From positions 1 to 13,983 of the forward strand of contig CAIWRE010000498.1 of assembly GCA_903914985.1 (NCBI GenBank): a stretch of DNA of 13,983 nt. Reading direction: 5' to 3'. The DNA comes from an uncultured beta proteobacterium (GTDB lineage: Bacteria > Pseudomonadota > Gammaproteobacteria > Burkholderiales > Burkholderiaceae_C). Shown here in pieces: positions 7,273 to 13,364 of the stretch. Positions within the stretch are counted from its first letter, which is position 1, and every line of letters starts with the position of its first letter. The position numbers and the translations under genes were made by a program. The notes below the pieces were generated by a model. It searched no databases. It saw only the letters and a program-made list of their open reading frames with translations, and was not told the origin of the DNA.

Positions 7273-9027
7273 ATGACCACCACCAGCAGCACCACGGCCG
7301 CATCGACTGCTGCCGCCAACATCACCAACACGCTGGGTGCGGGTTCAGGTATCGACACAAAATCGCTGGCGGCCAGCTTAGTCGCCGCAGAAAAAGCGCC
7401 TCGCGAGGCGGCCATCAACAAGAACATCAGCAAAGAACAAGCCACCATCTCGGGTTTTGCGGCCGTCAAATACGCGATCAACAACTTGAAGACGGCGTTT
7501 GATGATCTCAAGGACAAGACCGACTTCAAGTCGATCACGGCAACCAACTCCAATCCTGCGGCATTTAGCGTTGCTGCCACCGTCAGCGCTGATCCGGGCA
7601 ACCACTCCATCCAAGTGGACAGTCTTGCAAAACCGCAGCGAAGCACGGGCACCATCGGTTTTAAAGCCTCCACGACGTCAATCAACAGCGGTAGCGCCAT
7701 GAGCTTGTCGGTGGGTATTGCACAAAGCAGTACAGGTGCCTCAGGTTTTGCCGCCACCACGACGTCCATCAACAGCGGCAGTGATATCACGCTGACATTG
7801 GGTGGTACGGCATTCAGTACGGGACAAACGATCACCGTGGCCGGGGGCGACGACACGCCCGCGGGTGTGGTCGCCGCCATCAACAGCGCGAATGTGGGAC
7901 TGACGGCCGAGCTTATCGACACCGGCGACGCGAGCAGTCCCTACAAAGTGGTGGTCACCGGTGCAACCGGCTTGACCAATGCCTTCACCATCACCAGCGA
8001 CGCCTCCGGCATTGACTTTGACACCACGATCAAAGCAGCATCAACTTCTACGGTTTCCATTTCCAAGGGCCAAGACACGCCGGCAGGGATTGTGGCCGCC
8101 GTGAACAATGCGGGCGTTGGTCTGAGCGCACAGCTGGTCAATACCGGCGACCCGAGCAAGCCTTACAAAATTGCACTCTCTGGCGCATCCGGAAAATACA
8201 ACGCCTTCAGCGTGAGCAGTTCAGCCTCCGGCTTGAACTTCGATACCAAGCTCCAGTCGGCAAGCAATGCTTCGGTGACAGTGGACGGCATCAAAATCAG
8301 CAGCAGCAGCAACACGATCAGCACCGCTATTACCGGCGTTACCCTGAACCTGCTGGGCACCACGAGCAGCGCAGCCACGGTGGGACTTAACAACGACACT
8401 ACAGCGGCCCACACCAAGGTGGACGCGCTGGTTACCGCGTACAACGACGCGATGAACATTTTTGACGAGCTGACCAATCCCAAGTCCACCCTGGACACCT
8501 ACGGTGGAACCATGGTGGGCAACTCCACCATCAACACCCTGCGCACCCAATTGCGGGCCTTGGTGACCCAGGATTCGTCATCGAAAGCGTTATCCGGTGA
8601 ACTGGAGGCCTTTCGAGACATTGGCATTGAGGTTGACAGCAAGGGCCTCTTGAAAAGCAACTCCGTCAAGCTCGACCTAGCCTTGAACACCGACTTTGCC
8701 AACACCGTAGCCTTGCTGTCGGGCAACCAGGAAAACCAAAGTTTGTACGACCCGGCCAAATCCGGTCTGGCGGGCGATGGCAGCAAGGCCATTACCAAAA
8801 TGCTGAGCACCACCAGCACCATTGCCAAAGAAACGGCCAATGCGAACGCTCGCATCACGAAAGACCAGGACGATTTGGCGGCCTTGGAAGACCGCATGGC
8901 CAAACTTCTGGCGCGTTACACCAAGCAGTTTTCATCAATGGACAGCATCGTGGGACAAAGCAAAAACACCCAAACCGGCCTGACCAGCACCTTCGCTGGA
9001 ATGATGGCCATGTACACCAAAAACTAA
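7273..9027 (+). CDS. fliD: Filament cap protein FliD (hook-associated protein 2)
   Basis: FliD caps the tip of the filament and guides flagellin folding into the lattice. The 584-residue product has the FliD N-terminal domain, with GSGIDTKSLAASLVAAEKAP (24-43), NLKTAFDDLKD and ATVSADPGNHSIQV. The C-terminal domain has HTKVDALVTAYNDAMNIFDEL (380-400), LRALV, FRDIGIEVDSKGLLK (447-461) and a terminal helix with MAKLLARYTKQFSSMDSIVGQ. It is longer than the roughly 470 residues of enteric FliD because the exposed middle region contains internal duplications: a 29-residue tandem repeat (124-152 and 153-181) and a pair of flagellin-IN-like repeats spaced 74 residues apart (194-251 and 268-325). The ATG at 7273 has only a weak ribosome site. 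fliS and fliT, which usually follow fliD, are absent here. Confidence 0.95.
   Translation: MTTTSSTTAASTAAANITNTLGAGSGIDTKSLAASLVAAEKAPREAAINKNISKEQATISGFAAVKYAINNLKTAFDDLKDKTDFKSITATNSNPAAFSVAATVSADPGNHSIQVDSLAKPQRSTGTIGFKASTTSINSGSAMSLSVGIAQSSTGASGFAATTTSINSGSDITLTLGGTAFSTGQTITVAGGDDTPAGVVAAINSANVGLTAELIDTGDASSPYKVVVTGATGLTNAFTITSDASGIDFDTTIKAASTSTVSISKGQDTPAGIVAAVNNAGVGLSAQLVNTGDPSKPYKIALSGASGKYNAFSVSSSASGLNFDTKLQSASNASVTVDGIKISSSSNTISTAITGVTLNLLGTTSSAATVGLNNDTTAAHTKVDALVTAYNDAMNIFDELTNPKSTLDTYGGTMVGNSTINTLRTQLRALVTQDSSSKALSGELEAFRDIGIEVDSKGLLKSNSVKLDLALNTDFANTVALLSGNQENQSLYDPAKSGLAGDGSKAITKMLSTTSTIAKETANANARITKDQDDLAALEDRMAKLLARYTKQFSSMDSIVGQSKNTQTGLTSTFAGMMAMYTKN
7642..7815 (+). repeat. 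Tandem 87-bp duplication inside fliD
   Basis: Two adjacent units of 87 bases (7642-7728 and 7729-7815) encode STG-x-x-GF-x-A-x-TTSINSGS followed by a hydrophobic beta-strand stretch. The core GFKASTTSINSGS (residues 129-141) returns as GFAATTTSINSGS (158-170). At DNA level the two cores are close to identical across the part encoding TTSINSGS. The duplication lies in the surface-exposed variable region of FliD. Confidence 0.75.
7852..8247 (+). repeat. Pair of 222-bp-spaced flagellin-IN-like repeats inside fliD
   Basis: Residues 194-251 and 268-325 of FliD align without gaps. Both start DTPAG-(V/I)-VAA-(I/V)-N and continue through VGL-(T/S)-A-(E/Q)-L, TGD, PYK, NAF and end in F-D-T. The offset is 74 residues (222 bases). 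DNA similarity is lower than in the 87-bp duplication, so this repeat is probably older. The pattern resembles the flagellin hook IN motif found in flagellins and hook-associated proteins. Confidence 0.7.
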
Positions 9028-9101
9028 ATCCGTCGGTAGCCGCCCGGCAGCTTGCTTGCCACGGCCCAAGAGCGCGATTACAGGCTTTCTTTACAAAGCC
9101 C

Positions 9102-9128
9102 TCAAGTTTTTTCTATTGCTGCCGATTC
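9102..9128 (+). promoter_or_regulatory. Sigma-28 (FliA) promoter for flaG
   Basis: TCAAGTTT (9102-9109), an 11-base spacer and GCCGATTC (9121-9128) match TAAAGTTT-N11-GCCGATAA at 13 of 16 positions with exact spacing. Transcription would begin near 9135, giving a leader of about 80 bases before the flaG ATG at 9218. A short 6-bp hairpin (9083-9100) lies just upstream and may weakly end fliD transcripts. Confidence 0.8.
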
Positions 9129-9217
9129 TTCAGACACTGCAACTTCGCCAGTGGCGCCGCACCCTGTGGCTCCCGGGTCGAGATCATCCCATTGCACTCT
9201 TGAAAGGACGGTAGACA

Positions 9218-9595
9218 ATGACTTCCGGAATCAATAACGTGGCAAGTGCCGGTGCGGCACAAGCCCCAGCCGCGGCGGCGCAGGCGGGTAAGACCAACCC
9301 TGTTCCGCAAAATACCGCGCCCAAGGTCAGCGAGATCAAGCGCGCGGACATTCAGTATGACTCTGCCCAGGTGCGTCAAAACCTGCATGCGGCGGTGAGC
9401 ATGCTCAACGAGCAAATGGCATCCACCAAGCAGGGCCTGGGCTTCTCGTTTGACGAATCGATCAACGCCGCAGTGATTAAGGTGAGCAATGTGGCCACTG
9501 GCGAAGTGGTGCGGCAGATCCCCACCGAAGACGTGTTGCACATGGCCCACTCTATTGATGCCCTCAAAGGTATTTTGTTCAATAAAGCCGTGTAA
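9218..9595 (+). CDS. flaG: FlaG family flagellar protein
   Basis: FlaG proteins are small factors often encoded beside fliC and fliD. In Pseudomonas and Campylobacter they affect filament length, but the molecular role is not settled. The 125-residue product has a flexible Ala/Gln/Pro-rich N-terminus (about 1-38) and then the FlaG domain, with LHAAVSMLNEQMASTKQGLGFSFDES (57-82) and the hallmark VIKVSNVATGEVVRQIPTED (86-105), ending in a short helix with ALKGILFNKAV. The ATG at 9218 is supported by AAGGA at 9204-9208. The gene is flanked on both sides by FliA promoters, so it is probably its own transcription unit or shares read-through with the flagellin gene downstream. No terminator is visible after it. 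Confidence 0.92.
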   Translation: MTSGINNVASAGAAQAPAAAAQAGKTNPVPQNTAPKVSEIKRADIQYDSAQVRQNLHAAVSMLNEQMASTKQGLGFSFDESINAAVIKVSNVATGEVVRQIPTEDVLHMAHSIDALKGILFNKAV

Positions 9596-9610
9596 TTTTT
9601 CAAAAGTTGC

Positions 9611-9637
9611 TAAAGAAATCTCTGCAGCATCCGATTC
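9611..9637 (+). promoter_or_regulatory. Sigma-28 (FliA) promoter for the first flagellin
   Basis: TAAAGAAA (9611-9618), an 11-base spacer and TCCGATTC (9630-9637) align with the FliA consensus, and the -35 half carries the perfect TAAAG core. Transcription would start close to 9644, giving a leader of about 100 bases for the flagellin. The promoter begins 16 bases after the flaG stop. Confidence 0.8.
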
Positions 9638-9645
9638 ATTTCTTA

Positions 9646-9663
9646 ACAGAAGCCAGTTTCTGT
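9646..9663 (+). promoter_or_regulatory. Possible 5'-terminal hairpin of the first flagellin mRNA
   Basis: ACAGAA (9646-9651) and TTCTGT (9658-9663) form a perfect 6-bp stem around the 6-base loop GCCAGT. The hairpin would sit at or within a few bases of the predicted transcript start of the FliA promoter. Hairpins at the extreme 5' end are known to protect some abundant mRNAs from decay. That role here is inference from position only. Confidence 0.4.
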
Positions 9664-9746
9664 GGCGGTAGGTAAAGAGACGCAAGCCCAGTTCTTTGTC
9701 TGCTTATCAATTTTGGTTAGTACTCTTCACTCTTAGGAGAATTGTT

Positions 9747-10586
9747 ATGTCAGTTATCAATACCAACGTTAACGCTCTTTACTCGCAAAACGCCTTGAAA
9801 ATCAACGCTCGCTCCATGAGCAACGCCATGCAGCAGCTGTCTACCGGCAGCCGCATCAACTCGGCTAGGGACGACGCGGCTGGCCTGGCCATCGGCGAAA
9901 GTATGACTTCGCAAATCCGTGGTCTGAACCAAGCGGTGCGCAATGCCAACGACGGCATCAACATGATGCAAACGGCTGAGGGTGCGATGGTCGAACAATC
10001 CAATATGCTGCAACGCATGAGCGAATTGGCCACGCAGGCAGCCAACGGCACCTACTCCAGCGCACAACGCGGCTACCTGCAAACCGAATTTTCTGCCTTG
10101 AGCACGCAAATCGGAAGCATCGCCAGCCAAACCACCTGGAACGGACGCCAGTTGTTGGACGGCACCGACAGCAACGGCGTCAATGCTGTTTCTGGTCAAT
10201 TTGACTTCCAAGTCGGTCAAATGTCCGGCCAAGTCATCAGCGTGACCATCAGCGCAATGACCGTATCTGGCCTTGGCATCAGCGGCTTGGATATTTCCAC
10301 CGCCAGCGGCGCTTCGTCTGCCATTGCAACCCTCGCCGACGCCTTGGATTTGATCAACAACCAGCGCGCAACGATCGGTGCAGGTATCAATCAGCTGACC
10401 TACGCAGCCGACAACCTGACCAATATCTCCAGCAATGTGAGTGCGGCACGAAGCTACATCATGGACACCGACTATGCGCAAGCGTCCACACAGTTGTCCA
10501 AGACGCAGATCATTCAGCAGGCGGCGACTGCCATGTTGGCCCAGGCCAACCAGCAACCTCAAAGCGTGCTGGCCCTGCTGAAGTAA
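9747..10586 (+). CDS. fliC: Flagellin 1 (filament subunit), sigma-28 dependent
   Basis: This is the filament subunit. The 279-residue protein begins MSVINTNVNALYSQNALK and has the conserved N-terminal D0/D1 region to about residue 140, with LSTGSRINSARDDAAGLAIGESMTSQ and RGLNQAVRNANDGINMMQTAEGAM each partly shown. The C-terminal D1/D0 region has INNQRATIGAGINQLTYAADNL and ends IQQAATAMLAQANQQPQSVLALLK. The central variable part is very short (about 145-195), so the filament surface is minimal. There is no cysteine. I chose the ATG at 9747 because AGGAGA (9735-9740) precedes it and because flagellins start at this motif. An in-frame TTG at 9696 would add 17 residues unlike any flagellin. Expression is likely late and FliA-dependent, with a terminator at 10655-10692. 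Confidence 0.97.
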   Translation: MSVINTNVNALYSQNALKINARSMSNAMQQLSTGSRINSARDDAAGLAIGESMTSQIRGLNQAVRNANDGINMMQTAEGAMVEQSNMLQRMSELATQAANGTYSSAQRGYLQTEFSALSTQIGSIASQTTWNGRQLLDGTDSNGVNAVSGQFDFQVGQMSGQVISVTISAMTVSGLGISGLDISTASGASSAIATLADALDLINNQRATIGAGINQLTYAADNLTNISSNVSAARSYIMDTDYAQASTQLSKTQIIQQAATAMLAQANQQPQSVLALLK

Positions 10587-10600
10587 GGTTCTAACGTGCA

Positions 10601-10642
10601 GGGAACCGGCAACTTCTAGCCAGGTTTGCCGGGGAACCGGCA
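10601..10642 (+). repeat. Short direct repeat after the first flagellin gene
   Basis: The 11-mer GGGAACCGGCA occurs at 10601-10611 and again at 10632-10642. Between them, TTGCCGG (10626-10632) is the reverse complement of CCGGCAA (10606-10612), so the RNA could fold with a 7-bp stem. It lies between the flagellin stop and the intrinsic terminator. Its function is unknown; it may protect the 3' end or be a remnant of a duplicated element. Confidence 0.45.
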
Positions 10643-10654
10643 CCTCAGCCCCTC

Positions 10655-10692
10655 AAAAAGGCGGCCTGTCATTGCGACAGGCCGCCTTTTTT
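10655..10692 (+). terminator. Strong intrinsic terminator after the first flagellin
   Basis: The arms AAAAAGGCGGCCTGTC (10655-10670) and GACAGGCCGCCTTTTT (10676-10691) are perfectly complementary over 16 bp around the 5-base loop ATTGC, and the second arm ends in a run of six T. The A run on the other side makes it potentially bidirectional. It separates the two flagellin genes, so the second must be driven by its own promoter. Confidence 0.93.
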
Positions 10693-10707
10693 CGTCCATA
10701 AACGCAC

Positions 10708-10723
10708 TGGCACAGGTATTGCT
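10708..10723 (+). promoter_or_regulatory. Sigma-54 (RpoN)-type promoter for the second flagellin
   Basis: TGGCACA-GGTA-TTGCT matches the sigma-54 consensus TGGCACG-N4-TTGCW at every fixed position except the seventh, and the GG (10709-10710) and GC (10721-10722) doublets are exactly 10 bases apart. Transcription would begin near 10734, about 100 bases before the ATG. It lies 16 bases after the terminator of the first flagellin. No FliA-like element with correct spacing is visible between the terminator and the gene. Confidence 0.8.
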
Positions 10724-10785
10724 TAGATACGGTACCCGCCGTCATTTGTGCGAATTGTCGACACATCGGTATCCATGGCGGGAAG

Positions 10786-10805
10786 TCGCGCACATAAGGG
10801 CGCGA
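10786..10805 (+). promoter_or_regulatory. Possible hairpin in the leader of the second flagellin mRNA
   Basis: TCGCGC (10786-10791) and GCGCGA (10800-10805) form a perfect 6-bp GC-rich stem with the purine-rich loop ACATAAGG. It ends 17 bases before the Shine-Dalgarno sequence GGAGA (10823-10827). A looser pair, CCCGCC (10735-10740) with GGCGGG (10777-10782), could close a larger fold near the transcript start. A role in translation control is possible but unproven. Confidence 0.35.
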
Positions 10806-10833
10806 AAGCTCAATTCCTTTTTGGAGAACTGCC

Positions 10834-11679
10834 ATGTCCGTGATCAATACCAACGTCAGCGCGCTGTACTCGCAGAACGCTATGAAAGCCAACACCCGTG
10901 CCATGAACACGGCCATGGAGCAACTCTCCACAGGGGTGCGAATCAACTCAGCCAAAGACGATGCTGCAGGCCTGGCCATTGGCCAAAGCATGACTTCGCA
11001 AATCCGCGGCCTGAACCAAGCGGTGCGCAATGCCAATGACGGCATCAACATGATGCAAACCGCGGAGGGCGCCATGACGGAGCAGTCCAATATGCTGCAA
11101 CGCATGCGCGAACTTGCGGTGCAGTCCAGCAATGGCACTTATTCCAGCGCGCAACGGGTTTACCTCGATGCCGAGTTTTCAGCGCTCATTACCCAGATCG
11201 GCAAAATATCGACAGAGACGACATGGAATGGTCAACAAGTGCTGGCTGGCACGAATACCAATTCCATCTCCGGCATTTCTGGCGACTTCCAGTTTCAGGT
11301 GGGGCAGGCTGCGGGACAAACGCTTACTGTGTCCATCGGCAACATGGGAACCGGAACGTCGGGCCTGGCGATCAGCTCATTGGCAATCAGCACGGCCTCC
11401 GGTGCCTCGGCGGCAATGACCACCATCGATGCGGCCCTGGAAAAAATCAATTTGCAGCGCGCAACCATCGGTGCCGGTATTAACCAGCTCACCTACGCCG
11501 CTGACAACATGACCAATATTGCGGCGAATGTGACGCAGTCGCGCAGCACCATCATGGACACCGATTACGCGCTGGCCACCACACAGTTGGCAAAGACCCA
11601 AATTTTGCAGCAGGCGTCCACCGCCATGCTGGCCCAGGCAAACCAGCAAGCGCAGGGCGTGATGGCATTGCTGAAGTAA
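10834..11679 (+). CDS. fliC: Flagellin 2 (paralogous filament subunit), sigma-54 dependent
   Basis: This second filament subunit has 281 residues. It begins MSVINTNVSALYSQNAMK and shares long identical blocks with the first flagellin in the N-terminal D0/D1 region, and similar C-terminal helices (QRATIGAGINQLTYAADN, then ending AMLAQANQQAQGVMALLK). The short central part differs (about 145-200, with NTNSISGISGDFQFQVG and GNMGTGTSGLAISSL). It retains LQRMRELAVQSSNGT, the form usual in flagellins, where the first flagellin has LQRMSELATQAANGT. There is no cysteine. GGAGA at 10823-10827 supports the ATG at 10834. The promoter is of the sigma-54 type, so timing or regulation should differ from flagellin 1. 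No terminator is seen in the 38 bases before the next gene. The symbol is generic; a paralogue name such as fliC2 or flaB would be arbitrary. Confidence 0.96.
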   Translation: MSVINTNVSALYSQNAMKANTRAMNTAMEQLSTGVRINSAKDDAAGLAIGQSMTSQIRGLNQAVRNANDGINMMQTAEGAMTEQSNMLQRMRELAVQSSNGTYSSAQRVYLDAEFSALITQIGKISTETTWNGQQVLAGTNTNSISGISGDFQFQVGQAAGQTLTVSIGNMGTGTSGLAISSLAISTASGASAAMTTIDAALEKINLQRATIGAGINQLTYAADNMTNIAANVTQSRSTIMDTDYALATTQLAKTQILQQASTAMLAQANQQAQGVMALLK

Positions 11680-11717
11680 TTCAATAGTTCATCGAGCACC
11701 GGACCGGAGCGACAAGT

Positions 11718-13364
11718 ATGGCGACACAAGCGGAAATGGTTAAGGCGCTGTCGCAGCTCCGGCCCATGGTACAGAGCCAGGACTTTGGGAAAATTGAAGA
11801 TTTTGCGGCGCAATGGGGGCTGGACTTTTTGATCTCCAACGAGTTCATAGATTTCAGTCGCCGCGTGAAAGATCCGGGCAGTGTCATGTTTTTGGCGACC
11901 TTGGCAGTGCACAACGCCAAGAACACCGCCAGGCCGCAAATGATTTTGGAGGCCTACCAATCTATTGGCGCCGGTGCCCTGACCAGTGGCATCGCGCAGT
12001 TGCCCAAGCGCCATGTGTTGCGACAAACCATTGCAAGCCTGGCCCACAAAGAAGCACTGCCAGCACCGCGACTGGACTCGCAAAAACGCAAAGGCACCGG
12101 ACAGGAATGGATGCTTGCGCTGGAGCTTTGCCTTGATCACGGCGCCTTGGCCGATGCCTTGTGTCTGCTCAAGGAGCATATGCATAGCGCCGAATCGGCG
12201 GAGTTTTCGCTGCTGTGCGCCAAAGCGCTGGTTGAACGCGCGATCGGCGTGAAAGCGATCGATGCAATACCCTGGAAGGAGTGGATCGCGCTGCAAACAG
12301 CTGTTTTTAACGACCTTAAACGAAGAAAGAACGACGAGAGTGCCGATACCATGGTTCAGCTGATTGGTGAGTACTACCACCATGCCGGCGAACCTTCGCA
12401 ATCCATTCTCTGGCACAAAAAGGTAAGGCGTACCGCCGCCCGGTCGATTCTTTCCCAATACCAAATTGCGCGTGCCTACGGGCACCAGGAAGATTTCGGA
12501 TCAGCGATTATTCAGTTGGACGAGGTCTTGGACCGCGTGTGCGAAAAATCCAATTCCTGGATCGACGAGAACTTTCTGCATGCGGATGCTGCGGGTAAAA
12601 AGTCAAGTGACTTGTCGTTCAACTCCAAGGCGGCTGCGGCGGCACTGACCGATCTGCAAAATATTCTTGGCGGTGTGGGCATGGCGCCCTTTCTGGTGTC
12701 GGGAACCTTGTTGGGCTACGCAAGAAACAAAGGGTTCTTGAGCCACGACAAAGATATCGACGTAGGTATCTTCGCGACTCAAAATATTTTTGAAATTGCC
12801 GATCTGTTGAACAAAAGCGGCTTGTTTTCGGTCCAGTACAAATACCTCCGCCTGGAGCGAACCTACCAGGCACCTGTCGTACATCGACGCACGGGTATGT
12901 CGATTGACATCTTCATCTACTACCCCGAAAACGACAAACTCGTTACAGGTGTACAAAGCGATGTGGGCTATACCCAAAATTTCGCCTTCACGCCATTTGA
13001 GTTGAAAACTGTCAAGTTCCTGGATATTGATTTTTCGATTCCGGCTGACATGGAGTTGAACCTCCAGGAGAATTTCGGCGCTTGGCAGGTGCCGGACCCC
13101 AACTACATCTCCCATTTGGAGTGCCCGACCACGGTCGGAGTCGGCGGCACGGTCTATATGTTGGTTGCACGACTGGAGATGCTTCGCTCTCTGGTCGAAG
13201 GCAAGAAATTCAAAGTCGACCGCATTGCGGGCATCCTGCGCCATTGGCAGAGCGCAGAACATGCCATGGCACCGGCGCTGATTGACCGCCTGCATGCCCG
13301 CTTTGGCAGTGTGTCGGTACAAAGCAATGCACTCTCGGCACTGAAGGCGCTGTCACATGCCTAA
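11718..13364 (+). CDS. Helical-repeat protein with C-terminal LicD/fukutin-type phosphotransferase domain
   Basis: The product has 548 residues and no signal peptide. Residues 1 to about 280 look all-helical with TPR-like spacing (for example LGEYYHHAGEPSQSILWHKK-type pairs near 215-235 and YQIARAYGHQEDFGSAIIQLDEVL at 248-271), but I cannot assign a family. Residues about 305-465 show the LicD/fukutin pattern: FLVSGTLLGYAR (325-336), the metal-binding DKDIDVG (344-350), a third acidic site in SIDIFIYY (D397), and FGAWQVPDP (453-461), the equivalent of the YGxWxxP motif. LicD relatives transfer phosphocholine, and fukutin/FKRP transfer ribitol phosphate, from CDP donors. GGAG (11706-11709) precedes the ATG. 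The gene follows flagellin 2 with no terminator between and overlaps a cytidylyltransferase gene. I infer a transferase acting on flagellin or a surface glycan. The substrate is unknown. Parts of the C-terminal half are AT-richer than its neighbours. Confidence 0.8.
   Translation: MATQAEMVKALSQLRPMVQSQDFGKIEDFAAQWGLDFLISNEFIDFSRRVKDPGSVMFLATLAVHNAKNTARPQMILEAYQSIGAGALTSGIAQLPKRHVLRQTIASLAHKEALPAPRLDSQKRKGTGQEWMLALELCLDHGALADALCLLKEHMHSAESAEFSLLCAKALVERAIGVKAIDAIPWKEWIALQTAVFNDLKRRKNDESADTMVQLIGEYYHHAGEPSQSILWHKKVRRTAARSILSQYQIARAYGHQEDFGSAIIQLDEVLDRVCEKSNSWIDENFLHADAAGKKSSDLSFNSKAAAAALTDLQNILGGVGMAPFLVSGTLLGYARNKGFLSHDKDIDVGIFATQNIFEIADLLNKSGLFSVQYKYLRLERTYQAPVVHRRTGMSIDIFIYYPENDKLVTGVQSDVGYTQNFAFTPFELKTVKFLDIDFSIPADMELNLQENFGAWQVPDPNYISHLECPTTVGVGGTVYMLVARLEMLRSLVEGKKFKVDRIAGILRHWQSAEHAMAPALIDRLHARFGSVSVQSNALSALKALSHA

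Noticed and set aside
9083..9112. Hairpin GGCTTT-CTTTAC-AAAGCC followed by a T run, as a fliD terminator
   Set aside because: The stem is only 6 bp and the T run starts 6 bases after it rather than directly; the T run is also part of the flaG FliA promoter. At best a weak terminator.
9696..9746. In-frame TTG extension of the first flagellin
   Set aside because: The extra 17 residues are unlike any flagellin and the strong AGGAGA site precedes the ATG at 9747.
10626..11039. Open frame covering the terminator, the sigma-54 promoter and the start of flagellin 2
   Set aside because: It overlaps regulatory DNA and a real gene in another frame, and its translation has no recognisable features.
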